A stretch of DNA of 64,000 nucleotides from Burkholderiaceae bacterium (GCA_024235855.1 JACKLN010000005.1:248001-312000); one strand, 5' to 3'. Positions 1 through 8,191 are shown, counted from the stretch's first letter. Notes: generated by a model from the sequence alone, not told the origin. Numbers and translations are program-made.

Positions 1-181
1 AGATTGGCTCGTGCAGCATGACCGTGCGTGCCACCTCGGCATGCACGGCAAAACGCGCCAGGACGGCGCGCTTCTGGTCGTCCGGCAGCGCAAGCAACAC
101 GGACGTGAGCAGGGCCTCGAGCGCGATCTGCGAACCCTTGAGTTCGCAGATGCGCTCGGTGGCTTCCTGCAGGTCCTTCAC
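1..181 (-). CDS. hypothetical protein, 5' part only
   Basis: A leftward reading frame runs off the left edge of the window. From a GTG at 181 it reads about 60 residues beginning VKDLQEATERICELKG and remains open. The composition (alternating acidic, Leu and Ala residues) is that of a helical soluble protein. I do not recognise the family. The start is uncertain: GTG 181 has no clear ribosome binding site, and the frame is open further upstream towards the cold-shock gene. It lies just downstream of, and on the same strand as, the cold-shock gene. Confidence 0.5.
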   Translation of the reverse strand, partial: MKDLQEATERICELKGSQIALEALLTSVLLALPDDQKRAVLARFAVHAEVARTVMLHEPI

Positions 182-218
182 GCCGGCACGCCGGCGAGGG
201 ACCAACAGCAGATCGGGA

Positions 219-428
219 TCAAAGGACCCGGATCTTCGAGGCCTGCGGGCCCTTCTGGCCCTGCACCACCTCGAACTCGACGCGCTGGTTCTCCAGCAGC
301 GTCTTGAAGCCGGTGCCCTGGATTTCCTTGAAGTGGGCGAACAGGTCCTTGCCGCCGTTGTCCGGGGCGATGAAGCCGAAGCCCTTGCCTTCGTTGAACC
401 ACTTGACGGTGCCAGTTTCGGTGCTCAT
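219..428 (-). CDS. cold-shock protein, CspA family
   Basis: A 69-residue protein made of a single cold-shock domain, which binds single-stranded RNA and DNA and acts as an RNA chaperone in the cytoplasm. The RNA-binding motifs are visible: KGFGFI (RNP1) around residues 15-20 and LFAHF (RNP2) around 29-33, with the usual TGTVKWFN opening. The length is typical of the family (65-72 residues). The ATG at 428 is preceded by an AAGGAA ribosome binding site. Which csp paralogue it is cannot be told from sequence alone. Confidence 0.97.
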   Translation of the reverse strand: MSTETGTVKWFNEGKGFGFIAPDNGGKDLFAHFKEIQGTGFKTLLENQRVEFEVVQGQKGPQASKIRVL

Positions 429-576
429 GTCTTGATTTCCTTGATCGGAGGGGTCAAAAAATGCGTCGGCCAAACATTGGCCGGCGCGGTCCAGCAGTCT
501 TCCGAATCGGGAAACTGAGGTCGGGGGCGCGCCGCGCATGGGGGGCAGGCCAGGCCTGCCGATGCGGCGGTGCGGG

Positions 577-798
577 TCATGGGGTGGCCAGGCTCGGCAT
601 CGGTGCGGCACCAGCCGCATCGATCCAGGCCAGGCCGTGTTCGGTGGCGTGGCGGGCCGCGTCGTCGCGGTTGCCGAACACCGGTTGCAGGCGCATCACG
701 CGGTCGTGCGTCATGCTGCCGCGGCCGGAGCGGATGGACACGGCGGCAGACCAGCGGTCGGGGCCGAGCGTGCGGATGATCGGGGAGATCAGGTACTT
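577..798 (-). CDS. small conserved-looking ORF without a usual start codon
   Basis: This frame reads KYLISPIIRTLGPDRWSAAV, then continues with HDRVMRLQPVF and ends at TGA 577-579. Its codon use and even residue mix look like a real small protein of about 73 residues. No ATG, GTG or TTG lies in frame upstream: position -1 relative to KYLIS is GGG and the frame simply stays open. The first standard starts are an internal GTG (AAVSIRS) and an ATG (MTHDRVM). It may start at a non-standard codon, have lost its start codon, or be a remnant. The flanking stretches 429-576 and 799-1092 show no other convincing gene. Family not recognised with certainty. Confidence 0.4.
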   Translation of the reverse strand, partial: KYLISPIIRTLGPDRWSAAVSIRSGRGSMTHDRVMRLQPVFGNRDDAARHATEHGLAWIDAAGAAPMPSLATP

Positions 799-1092
799 CC
801 CGACTTGGAGAGAACTTGCGATGACTGTCTTTCTGGGGCCGGTGCCTGCTCTCGGGCAGGCTGCGGCAGGGTCGAACCGGAATCGGAACGGGGATGCGCA
901 GGAACTGCGCGGGCAGCGGATGGTCTCGATCCGGCGGGGGGTCGGCAGGGGTACTCGCTGCGGACCTCAGGCAACCAGCGGGAGCACGTTGGGGGACGAA
1001 CCGGCGCTGGCCTTGGAAGGGAGATCAAACCTCGATCTCGGTGCACCCCGGTGTCGCCACGAGATGCACGTTATGGCGCGAATGTAGCACAG

Positions 1093-2316
1093 TCAGCCGC
1101 CGATGCGCGGCACCGGCACACCGCGCAGCCGATAGGCGTCGGGCATGCCGGTGCCGAGAAGCGGCCGCAGGTAGAGGCGGAAGGCGTCGGTGATGTCGGT
1201 GCCGCTGTCGGCGATGAAGTGGTCCTCCATCGTGCGCGTCTTGCCGGCCACGGCGTCCAGCGGCAGCAGCGCGTAGTCGGCCGAGTAGAAGCCGGTGCGC
1301 TGGATCACCACCGAGCCGCTGCCCAGGCCCTGCGGCTCGCCCCACATCGCGAACTGCACCGCCTTCTCGCCGACCTCGCGCGCCTCGCGCGCGTCGACGT
1401 CGCTGACGCAGCCGACGAAGCTGCGCTGCAGGTAGCCGAAGGTGTCGCCGCGCACGCGCTTGATCTTGAGCTTGCTCTTGATCTCCTCGCACAGCAGGTC
1501 GGCCAACGCACCGGTGCCGGAGAGCTGCACGTTGCCGTGCGCATCGTGCTCCACCTGCTGCGCCAGCTTCACCACCATCGGCGTGCCCGAGGCGTCGTGG
1601 ATGCCTTCGCTGACGGCCACCACGCAGCGGCCCAGTCGCTCGTGGGTGGCCTTCACGTCGCGCAGGAAGGCGTCGATGTCGAAGGTGCGTTCCGGCAGGT
1701 AGATCAGGTGCGGCCCGTCGTCGGGAAACTTCTTGCCCAGCGCGCTGGCGGCCGTGAGGAAGCCCGCATGCCGGCCCATGACCACGCCCACGTAGACGCC
1801 GGGCAGGGCCGCGTTGTCCAGGTTGGCGCCGGCGAAGGCCTGGGCCACGAAACGCGCGGCGCTGGGGTAGCCGGGCGTGTGGTCGTTGCCGACAAGGTCG
1901 TTGTCGATGGTCTTGGGAATGTGGATGGCGCGCAGCGGGTAGCCTGCGTCGCGCGCCTGTTCGGCGACGATGCGCACCGTGTCGGCCGAGTCGTTGCCGC
2001 CGATGTAGAAGAAGTGCTCGATGGCGTGCGCGCGCAGCGTGCGGAAGATCTCGGTGCAGTACGCGGCATCGGGCTTGTCGCGCGTGCTGCCCAGCGCCGA
2101 GGCCGGCGTGCCGGCCACCAGCTCGAGGTGGTGGCTGGTCTCCTGCGTCAGGTCGAGGAAGTCCTCGTCGACGATGCCGCGCACGCCGTGGCGCGCGCCA
2201 TAGACCCGGGTGACGTTCTGGAAGCGCCGCGCCTCCAGCACGACGCCGACCAGGCTCTGGTTGATGACCGCCGTGGGGCCGCCGCCCTGTGCGACGAGGA
2301 TCCGGCCGGATGACAT
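1093..2316 (-). CDS. pfp: diphosphate-dependent 6-phosphofructokinase
   Basis: A 407-residue phosphofructokinase of group A. It interconverts fructose 6-phosphate and fructose 1,6-bisphosphate, probably with PPi as phosphoryl donor. The N-terminal phosphate-binding stretch is ILVAQGGGPTAVINQSL. The donor-site motif reads GGNDS, with Asp in place of the second Gly of the ATP-type GGDGT, and the catalytic motif is PKTIDND, with the Lys typical of PPi enzymes. MGRHAG follows. ATG 2316 is chosen over an upstream GTG because AGGAGG (complement of 2325-2330) sits 8 bases before it. A PPi-type enzyme implies reversible glycolysis/gluconeogenesis; donor specificity is inferred from motifs. Confidence 0.93.
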   Translation of the reverse strand: MSSGRILVAQGGGPTAVINQSLVGVVLEARRFQNVTRVYGARHGVRGIVDEDFLDLTQETSHHLELVAGTPASALGSTRDKPDAAYCTEIFRTLRAHAIEHFFYIGGNDSADTVRIVAEQARDAGYPLRAIHIPKTIDNDLVGNDHTPGYPSAARFVAQAFAGANLDNAALPGVYVGVVMGRHAGFLTAASALGKKFPDDGPHLIYLPERTFDIDAFLRDVKATHERLGRCVVAVSEGIHDASGTPMVVKLAQQVEHDAHGNVQLSGTGALADLLCEEIKSKLKIKRVRGDTFGYLQRSFVGCVSDVDAREAREVGEKAVQFAMWGEPQGLGSGSVVIQRTGFYSADYALLPLDAVAGKTRTMEDHFIADSGTDITDAFRLYLRPLLGTGMPDAYRLRGVPVPRIGG

Positions 2317-2352
2317 GGCATGCACCTCCTGTGGAGGGTCATGCTACGCCGG

Positions 2353-2514
2353 TCAGACGTCGGCTTCGTTGCGCGCCTGCCAGAGGTCGATCAGCATCAT
2401 CACGACGCCGATCACCGCCACCGTCGTCATCGCCGGCTCCTTGACCTTGAGGATGAAGGCGGCCAGGAAGGCCACCACCATCACCGCGCCCAGCAGGCCG
2501 AAGATCAGTTTCAT
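2353..2514 (-). CDS. small two-helix membrane protein
   Basis: A 53-residue protein with two hydrophobic segments, roughly residues 3-22 and 28-46, separated by the short charged turn KVKEP and ending in a charged tail (WQARNEADV). It is probably a small inner-membrane protein. It sits 13 bases downstream of the amidase stop and 36 bases upstream of the phosphofructokinase start, all on the same strand, so it is likely co-transcribed. A GGAGAC-like ribosome binding site lies just upstream of ATG 2514. No function can be assigned. Confidence 0.75.
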   Translation of the reverse strand: MKLIFGLLGAVMVVAFLAAFILKVKEPAMTTVAVIGVVMMLIDLWQARNEADV

Positions 2515-2527
2515 CGTCGTGGTCTCC

Positions 2528-3880
2528 TCATGCGTCGGCCGCGGCAGCGGCGTTGACAGTGTCCGTGAGCCACTGCGCGGTGCGCAGCAACGCGGCGTCC
2601 TGGCCATGGCGGCCCACCAGCTGCACGCCCAGCGGCAGGCCGTTCTCGCCATGCAGCAGCGGCAGCGTCACCGCCGGCAGGCCGAGGAAGGTCCACAGCG
2701 TGCACATGATGGGGTCGCCGGTGCTGGCCAGGCCCTCGGGCGCCGTGCCCAGGGTGGCCGGGGTGACGAAGGCATCGAAGTGGTCGAACACGTCGTCCAG
2801 CGCCGCGCGCAGCATCGGCACGCGCGCCAGGGCCTGCCGGTGTGCGACGGCGGTGACGGCGCGGCCGCGCTCGATCTGCGCCTGCAGGGACGCCGAGAGC
2901 TGGTCGCGCCCGCGCTCGTACTCGGCCTCGAAGGAGCCGGCGATCTCGGCCTCCATCACCAGCTTGTGCCAGCCGATGGCGTCGGCCGCGGTGGCCGGCA
3001 GTTCGAACGGCGCGATGCGGCCGGCCAGCAGGTCCACCAACTCGCCGAAGGCCGCCTGTGCATCGGGCGCCACGCGGTCCCAGAAGGGCGTGGCCACCCA
3101 GGCCAGCGTGGGCGGCAGCGGCACCTCGGCGCGTGCCGTGGCCAGCAGCGGTGGCATGGCGCGCGGACGGGTGGCGGGGTCCTGCGGGTCGTGGCCCGCG
3201 AGGCATTGCGCCAGCAGCGCCACGTCGGCCACGCTGCGGCCGAACACGCCCACGGCGTCGAAGGCCGGGGATTGCGTGAGCACGCCGGTGCGCGGCACGA
3301 GGCCGGCACTGGGCTTGTAGCCGACCACGCCGCAGAAGGCCGCAGGCCGGATCACCGAACCGTTGGTCTGCGTGCCGATGGCCAGCGGCACCATGCCGGC
3401 GGCCACCGCGGCGGCCGAGCCGCTGCTGGACCCGCCCGGCGTATGGGCGGGGTTGTGCGGGTTGCGCGTCTTGCCCGGCGCATAGGTGGCCAGTTCGGTG
3501 GTCACCGTCTTGCCCATCACCAGGCCGCCTGCGGCGCGCAGCGCACGCACGACGAAGGCATCGTCATGCGGCTGGCGGCCGGCGTGCAGCACGGTGCCGT
3601 CCTCGGTGGGCAGGTCGGCGGTGTCGATGATGTCCTTCACGCCCACCGGCAGGCCGAACAGCGGGCCACACGGTTCTCCCGCAGCACGCGCCTCGTCGGC
3701 CGCCTCGGCCTGCCGCATCAGGTGGGCCGGGTCGAGGTGGGCCCAGGCCTGCACCTGCCCGTTGACCGCGTGCACGCGGGCCAGCAGCGCGCGCGCGTAG
3801 TCGGCGGCGGAGAACTCGCCCGCCTGCATGCGGGCCGTGGCGTCGGTGGCGGGCAGTGCCGCCAGGGTGTCGGGGTCCAT
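2528..3880 (-). CDS. amidase signature family hydrolase
   Basis: A 450-residue amidase of the GatA/AtzE-like amidase signature family, which hydrolyses C-N amide bonds through a Ser-cisSer-Lys triad. All three residues are visible: Lys82 in GVKDIID, the cis-Ser in GGSSSGS (residues 149-155) and nucleophile Ser175 in QTNGSVIRPA. The substrate is unknown. The gene follows the TRAP permease stop by 16 bases on the same strand, so the amide it cleaves may be, or derive from, the TRAP solute. That is inference. ATG 3880 was preferred over a TTG six bases upstream; neither has a strong ribosome binding site. Confidence 0.9.
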   Translation of the reverse strand: MDPDTLAALPATDATARMQAGEFSAADYARALLARVHAVNGQVQAWAHLDPAHLMRQAEAADEARAAGEPCGPLFGLPVGVKDIIDTADLPTEDGTVLHAGRQPHDDAFVVRALRAAGGLVMGKTVTTELATYAPGKTRNPHNPAHTPGGSSSGSAAAVAAGMVPLAIGTQTNGSVIRPAAFCGVVGYKPSAGLVPRTGVLTQSPAFDAVGVFGRSVADVALLAQCLAGHDPQDPATRPRAMPPLLATARAEVPLPPTLAWVATPFWDRVAPDAQAAFGELVDLLAGRIAPFELPATAADAIGWHKLVMEAEIAGSFEAEYERGRDQLSASLQAQIERGRAVTAVAHRQALARVPMLRAALDDVFDHFDAFVTPATLGTAPEGLASTGDPIMCTLWTFLGLPAVTLPLLHGENGLPLGVQLVGRHGQDAALLRTAQWLTDTVNAAAAADA

Positions 3881-3896
3881 CGTCAAGCGGGCATTG

Positions 3897-5246
3897 TCAG
3901 CGGCTGTACAGCAGTTCCGGCAGCCAGGTCACGGTGCCCGGCACGATGTACACGGCGGCCATCGCGATGAAGACCATCGACACGAAGGGCAGGCAGCCCT
4001 TGAAGATGGCTGCCAGCTGCACCTGGGGTGGCGCCACGCCCTTGAGGTAGTAGGCCGACATGGCCATCGGCGGGGTCAGGAACGAGGTCTGCAGGTTCAG
4101 CGCGATCAGGATGCCGAACAGGATGGGGTCGACGCCGAAGTGCTCCAGCAGCGGCAGGAAGATGGGCACGAAGATGATGATGATCTCGCTCCACTCCAGC
4201 GGCCAGCCGAGGACGAAGATGATCAGCTGCGTCAGCAGCAGGAAGGTCACGGTGTTCAGGTCCAGCCCGAGCACGAACTCCTTGACGATGTGCTCGCCGC
4301 CCAGGTAGCTGAAGATCGACGAGAACAGCCACGAGCCGACGAAGAGGTAGCAGACCATGGCGCTGGTGCGTGCCGTCAGGTACACGGCCTCGCGCAGTTT
4401 CTGCCAGCTCATGGCCCGGTAGGCGATGGCCAGCAGCACCGAGCCCAGCGCGCCGATGGCCGCGGCCTCGCTGGGCGTGGCCAGGCCGAACAGGATGGCG
4501 CCGAGCACCGACATGATCAGTGCGGCCAGCGGCAGGAAGGCCTTGGCCAGCAGCATCAGCACCTCGATGAAACCCAGGCCGCCGGCCTCGTCCTTCGGGA
4601 GCCGGGGCATCAGGTTAGGGTTCATCAGCGCGCGGCTGACCACGTACAGCATGTACAGGCCGGCGAGCAGGAAGCCGGGGATCAGCGCCGCGGCATACAG
4701 CTTCACCACCGACACACCGGCCGTGGCGCCGTAGACGATGAGCATGATGGACGGCGGGATCAGGATGCCCAGCGTGCCGCCGGCGCAGATGACGCCGGCC
4801 GAGATCTGCGTGTCGTAGCGCGCCTTGAGCATGGCCGGGAAGGCCAGCAGCCCCATCAGCGTGACCACGGCGCCGACGATGCCGGTGGCGGTGGCGAACA
4901 GTGCGCAGGTGACGAGTGCGGCCAGCGCCATCGCGCCGGGCACGCGGCGGAAGGCCACCTGCAGGCTCATGAAGAGCTGGTCCAGGATGTTGGACCGTTC
5001 GATCATGTAGCCCATGAACAGGAACAGCGGTATGGCGACGAGGATGTCGCTGTTCATCACGCTGAACGTGTTCTGGCTCAGCAGGTAGAAGACGCGGTTG
5101 TCGAAGAAGCTCTGGTCGACCTGGAAGTAGGCGTAGAAGCCGAAGCCCACGCCCATCGCCATCAGCGTGAAGGCGATCGGGAAGCCCAGAAGGATGATGA
5201 AGATGAACAGGCCCAGCATCAGCAGGGCGATCTGCGGATCGGTCAT
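3897..5246 (-). CDS. dctM: TRAP transporter large permease, DctM type
   Basis: A 449-residue integral membrane protein with about 12-13 hydrophobic segments. It is the transport channel of a tripartite ATP-independent periplasmic transporter, which uses a Na+ or H+ gradient to import organic acids. Typical DctM stretches are seen: ATATGIVGAVVTLMGLLAFP, GTLGILIPPSIMLIVYG and LQTSFLTPPMAMSAYYLKGV. It overlaps dctQ by ATGA (5243-5246), so the two are translationally coupled. The sequence resembles the 2-oxoacid/mannitol-chloroaromatic (TakP-like) branch; the substrate cannot be fixed from sequence. Confidence 0.96.
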   Translation of the reverse strand: MTDPQIALLMLGLFIFIILLGFPIAFTLMAMGVGFGFYAYFQVDQSFFDNRVFYLLSQNTFSVMNSDILVAIPLFLFMGYMIERSNILDQLFMSLQVAFRRVPGAMALAALVTCALFATATGIVGAVVTLMGLLAFPAMLKARYDTQISAGVICAGGTLGILIPPSIMLIVYGATAGVSVVKLYAAALIPGFLLAGLYMLYVVSRALMNPNLMPRLPKDEAGGLGFIEVLMLLAKAFLPLAALIMSVLGAILFGLATPSEAAAIGALGSVLLAIAYRAMSWQKLREAVYLTARTSAMVCYLFVGSWLFSSIFSYLGGEHIVKEFVLGLDLNTVTFLLLTQLIIFVLGWPLEWSEIIIIFVPIFLPLLEHFGVDPILFGILIALNLQTSFLTPPMAMSAYYLKGVAPPQVQLAAIFKGCLPFVSMVFIAMAAVYIVPGTVTWLPELLYSR

Positions 5247-5845
5247 GCCCGGGCTCCTTCGTCATGGCCGGCGGTCACCCCGGCGGGGTGCCCGTGCTTC
5301 ATCGCGTCCTCCATCTCCTCCACGTCGTGCAGGCGGGCCGGCCAGCTGCCTTCCTTCAGGCAGAGCACGCAGCGCAGCACCTCGGCGATGCCCTGCAGCG
5401 TCAGCAGCACGCCGGCGGCCGGGATCAGCAGCTTCAGCGGCCACACCGGCACGCCCACCGGGCTGTTGACGCTGACCTCCTTGATCGCATAGGCCTCGTG
5501 GCCGTAGCCCCAGCCGGCGATCACCAGCGCCAGCACGCCGGGGAAGAAGAACAGGATGTACAGCACCAGTTCCAGCCCGGCCTGGAAGCGCACCGGCCAG
5601 CGGCGGTAGAAGATGTCGGCCCGCACGTGCCCGCCGCGTGACAGCGTGTAGGCCCCGGCCATCAGGAACAGCGCGCCGTAGAGGATGTAGCTGAAGTCGA
5701 AGGCCCAGCTCGTCGGGTCGTTGAGCACGTAGCGCACGAAGACCTCGTAGCTCACACCGAGCACGAGGATCACGATGCACCACGCAAAGGCGTGGCCAAC
5801 GGACTTGTTGAGCAGGTCGATGGTCTTGATGACACCGCGGATCAT
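5243..5845 (-). CDS. dctQ: TRAP transporter small permease, DctQ type
   Basis: A 200-residue membrane protein with four hydrophobic segments, the small subunit that pairs with DctM in the inner membrane. Characteristic features are EVFVRYVLNDPTSWAFDFSY near residue 40 and GGHVRADIFYRRW near residue 75. The C-terminal tail is long and acidic. ATG 5845 has GGAG 8-11 bases upstream. A TTG six codons earlier would place the start inside the terminator hairpin region, so I prefer the ATG. The terminator just upstream probably lowers expression of dctQM relative to dctP. Confidence 0.93.
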   Translation of the reverse strand: MIRGVIKTIDLLNKSVGHAFAWCIVILVLGVSYEVFVRYVLNDPTSWAFDFSYILYGALFLMAGAYTLSRGGHVRADIFYRRWPVRFQAGLELVLYILFFFPGVLALVIAGWGYGHEAYAIKEVSVNSPVGVPVWPLKLLIPAAGVLLTLQGIAEVLRCVLCLKEGSWPARLHDVEEMEDAMKHGHPAGVTAGHDEGARA

Positions 5846-5861
5846 GGCGATGGTCTCCGGC

Positions 5862-5887
5862 AAAAAAAGAGGCCCGATGCGGGCCTC
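5862..5887 (-). terminator. intrinsic terminator between dctP and dctQ
   Basis: Read leftward, GAGGCCC and GGGCCTC form a perfect 7-bp stem around a 5-base loop (5869-5887) followed by seven U residues (5868-5862). It lies 54 bases past the dctP stop and only 16 bases before the chosen dctQ ATG. It should end most transcripts after the binding-protein gene and let a fraction read through to the permeases. Confidence 0.8.
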
Positions 5888-5941
5888 CCGTTCATCCCCC
5901 GGTGCGCGCCGCTGGCAGCACGCCGGGGGACCGGTTCACGA

Positions 5942-7084
5942 TCAGCTCATGCCCGGGATCTTGCCGTGCACGTGCTCGTAGCCCACCAGGTAGTCGGCTT
6001 CGTTGAGGAACATGTACTTGGCCACGCGCTTGGACCAGGCGCGCTGGCTGTCGACCACCTTCTTGAAGAACGGGTCCTCGGCCGACAGGCGGGCGGTGAC
6101 CGTGTCCCAGGCCTTGATCTGGGCCTCGAAGATGGACTTCGGCGTGCGCGTGACGCTGACCTTGTCCTTGTTGATCAGGTCGTCGAGGTCGCGCGAGTAG
6201 TTGTCCATCGCCGTCCACCAGTTCGACGACGACGCGGCCTCGGCGGCGTAGCGCAGGATGGCCTGCAGGTCCTTGGGCAGGGCGTCGTGCTTCTTCTTGT
6301 TGAACGCGATCTCGAAGAACTCCATGGCCTGGTGGAACGAGCCCATCATGTAGTTCTTGGCCACGTCCTGGGCGCCGAAGCGGCGGTCCGACGTGGGGTT
6401 GTTGAACTCGAAGGCCTCGATCACGCCACGGTCCATGGCGGGCACGATCTCGCCGCCCGGCAACTGCGTCACGCGCACGCCGAGTTCCTGCATCAGGTCG
6501 GCCGCCAGGCCCACGGTGCGGTACTTCAGGCCCTTGAGGCCCTCGGCGTTGGTGATCGGCTTCTTGAACCAGCCCAGAGGCTGCGTGGGCATGGGCATCG
6601 CGAAGTAGCCCACGACGTCGAGGTTGAGCTTCTTCAGCAGCTCGTTGTAGAGTTCCAGGCCGCCGCCGCGGTAGATCCACGCCAGGGTCTGCGGCGCGTC
6701 GCAGCCGTTGATCGGGCCGGAGCCGAACAGCGAAGCCACCTTGCTCTTGCCGTACCAGTACACCGGCACGCCGTGGCAGGCGTCGAGCACGCCCTTGCTG
6801 GTGGCGTCCATGACCTCGAAGGGCTTGACCACCGCGCCGCCGATCAGGTAGTCGATGCGCAGGCGGCCGCCGGCCATCTCATTGACGCGAGTGACGTACT
6901 CCTGCGCCATCTCGTTGAAGATGTCCTTGGCGCCCCAGGCGCCCTGCATCTTCAGCACGATGGGGCTCTGCGCCACCGAGATCATCGGCGCCGTCATCGC
7001 CGCGGCACCGGCGGCACCGCTGACGGCAGCGCCCAGGAAGCGCCGACGGGACGCCGGGGTGCGGGTGGAATCGTTCTGGCTCAT
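5942..7084 (-). CDS. dctP: TRAP transporter substrate-binding protein, DctP type
   Basis: A 380-residue periplasmic solute receptor of the TRAP transporter encoded downstream. The N-terminus carries a twin-arginine signal (SRRRFLGAAVSG, ending near AQS), so it is probably Tat-exported. The family signature is recognisable, including YRTVGLAADLMQELGVRVT, QLPGGEIVPAMDRGVIEAFE and the TakP-like MKHGH/FNNPTSD region, which binds 2-oxoacid-type carboxylates in relatives. GGAGAC precedes ATG 7084. A palindromic site overlaps a plausible promoter 60-90 bases upstream. The ligand is not identifiable from sequence. Confidence 0.95.
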   Translation of the reverse strand: MSQNDSTRTPASRRRFLGAAVSGAAGAAAMTAPMISVAQSPIVLKMQGAWGAKDIFNEMAQEYVTRVNEMAGGRLRIDYLIGGAVVKPFEVMDATSKGVLDACHGVPVYWYGKSKVASLFGSGPINGCDAPQTLAWIYRGGGLELYNELLKKLNLDVVGYFAMPMPTQPLGWFKKPITNAEGLKGLKYRTVGLAADLMQELGVRVTQLPGGEIVPAMDRGVIEAFEFNNPTSDRRFGAQDVAKNYMMGSFHQAMEFFEIAFNKKKHDALPKDLQAILRYAAEAASSSNWWTAMDNYSRDLDDLINKDKVSVTRTPKSIFEAQIKAWDTVTARLSAEDPFFKKVVDSQRAWSKRVAKYMFLNEADYLVGYEHVHGKIPGMS

Positions 7085-7144
7085 GGCTTGTCTCCGTGTC
7101 GTGGTCCGAACCACCCGGACGCTCCGAGAAGGGCCGGGATAGAG

Positions 7145-7177
7145 GTTGACTATCAACCCGCGTTCAGTACACGACAA
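7145..7177 (-). promoter_or_regulatory. candidate promoter and operator of the dctPQM operon
   Basis: Leftward, TTGTCG (7177-7172) and GATAGT (7154-7149) are separated by 17 bases, a fair sigma-70 match. Overlapping the -10 element is the palindrome GTTGACTATCAAC (7145-7157), with arms GTTGA/TCAAC. The GTTG-N5-CAAC layout equals that of the uronate operator at 12211-12223 and is the shape bound by FadR-type GntR regulators. Which regulator binds is unknown. Confidence 0.45.
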
Positions 7178-7270
7178 GCCGGGGCAACCCGAACGGATTG
7201 ACCGCGGGCAAGCGGCGGCAGTTTCGACCGATGCGTGCGGAATCGGGGGGCGCCGTGGGCGCCCGTGCGG

Positions 7271-7981
7271 TCAGGCGCCGGCGAGCCCGCGCAGCCCCTG
7301 CGGATCGAGCACGCGCAGCGTGTAGCCGCTGACGGCGATCAGCCCGCGGTCGGACAGGCTGCGCATCAGCCGCGACAGCGTCTCCGGCGTCATGCCCAGT
7401 TGCGACGCGATGTCGCGCTTGCGCTCGGCCAGGCGCAGCACCGACGGCTGGGCGCGGCCGGCGAACTGGGCGCAGATCCAGGCCGCCAGGCGCGCGCCGG
7501 CGTCCTTGTGCATCAGTTCGTGCAGGCGCGACTCGAGCCGGCCGACCTCGCGCGCCAGCGCATCGCTGAAGCGCAGCGCCAGCATCGGGTGACGTGTCAG
7601 CACCGCCCGCAGCGGTTCCAGCGGCAGTTCCACCAGCAGCACGTGCGACTGCGCCACCGCATCGCACCCGTGCTGGCCATGCACCCAGGGCCCGGCCAGC
7701 GCCAGCCATCCCGGCGCATGCAGCACACGCTCGGCCGTCAGACCGCGTTCGGCGTGCCACCAGCCGCAGGCGGCCTGGCCGTCCAGCAAGGCGACGAGCG
7801 CCTGGGCCGTGTCGCCGCGGGAGAAGATGCGGCGCCCCTCGGCCACGTGGCGGGCCTGCGCCAGGCGCTCCAGCGCGTCGGCGTCATGGGCAGAGAGGGA
7901 GCCCAGCAGGGCCGGCCAGGGCACCTGCACGGTGCCACGGGCGGGTGCCGGGGCGTCGAGGGAGGGGGCGATGGCGTTCAT
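7271..7981 (-). CDS. Crp/Fnr family transcriptional regulator
   Basis: A 236-residue regulator with an N-terminal cyclic-nucleotide-binding-like beta-barrel (about residues 25-140), a long dimerisation helix (LALRFSDALAREVGRLESRLHEL) and a C-terminal winged helix (about 180-225). The recognition helix region is RDIASQLGMTPETLSRLMRSL. No N-terminal Fe-S cysteine cluster of the FNR kind is visible, and the cAMP-pocket signature is not evident, so the signal is unknown. Its promoter region carries a perfect 11-bp inverted repeat (8038-8066), suggesting autoregulation. The start ATG 7981 is the first that excludes a low-complexity Arg-rich extension. Confidence 0.9.
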   Translation of the reverse strand: MNAIAPSLDAPAPARGTVQVPWPALLGSLSAHDADALERLAQARHVAEGRRIFSRGDTAQALVALLDGQAACGWWHAERGLTAERVLHAPGWLALAGPWVHGQHGCDAVAQSHVLLVELPLEPLRAVLTRHPMLALRFSDALAREVGRLESRLHELMHKDAGARLAAWICAQFAGRAQPSVLRLAERKRDIASQLGMTPETLSRLMRSLSDRGLIAVSGYTLRVLDPQGLRGLAGA

Positions 7982-8037
7982 GACCGGACCAGCTTTGTAT
8001 GGATCCGAATGTCGCCAACGTCGGCGTCTTGCACCTT

Positions 8038-8066
8038 GCGCCATGTCAACCGAGGTGACATGGCGC
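8038..8066. promoter_or_regulatory. perfect inverted repeat before the Crp/Fnr gene
   Basis: GCGCCATGTCA (8038-8048) and its exact reverse complement TGACATGGCGC (8056-8066) flank a 7-base spacer. On the leftward strand the arm contains TTGACA (8049-8044), a perfect -35 hexamer, although no good -10 follows at 17 bases. The core ATGTCA-N7-TGACAT resembles but does not equal the Crp (TGTGA-N6-TCACA) or FNR (TTGAT-N4-ATCAA) boxes. It lies 57 bases upstream of the regulator's start. Confidence 0.6.
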
Positions 8067-8123
8067 CTAGCCGCGGTCCGTGGCCGAGGGCCTGGTGTCG
8101 CGGCCGTTCGCCCGACCCACCAA

Positions 8124-8149
8124 CGAAAGAGGCGGCCCTGTGGCCGCCT
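8124..8149 (-). terminator. terminator after the PEP-CTERM gene
   Basis: AGGCGGCC (8130-8137) and GGCCGCCT (8142-8149) form a perfect 8-bp stem with a CTGT-type loop. Leftward it is followed by a short U-rich run (TCTTTC). It lies 42 bases past the stop of the PEP-CTERM gene. The U-tract is short, so efficiency is uncertain. Confidence 0.55.
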
Positions 8150-8191
8150 CGGTCGATGCGTTGCGCGGAGTGCCCCGCGCAGTGCCTGAAC

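Noticed and set aside
1093..2316. GGNDS in the phosphofructokinase donor site as an unusual mutation
   Set aside because: Asn in place of the first Asp occurs in other PPi-type bacterial enzymes as far as I recall, and all other motifs are intact, so I do not count it as a novelty.
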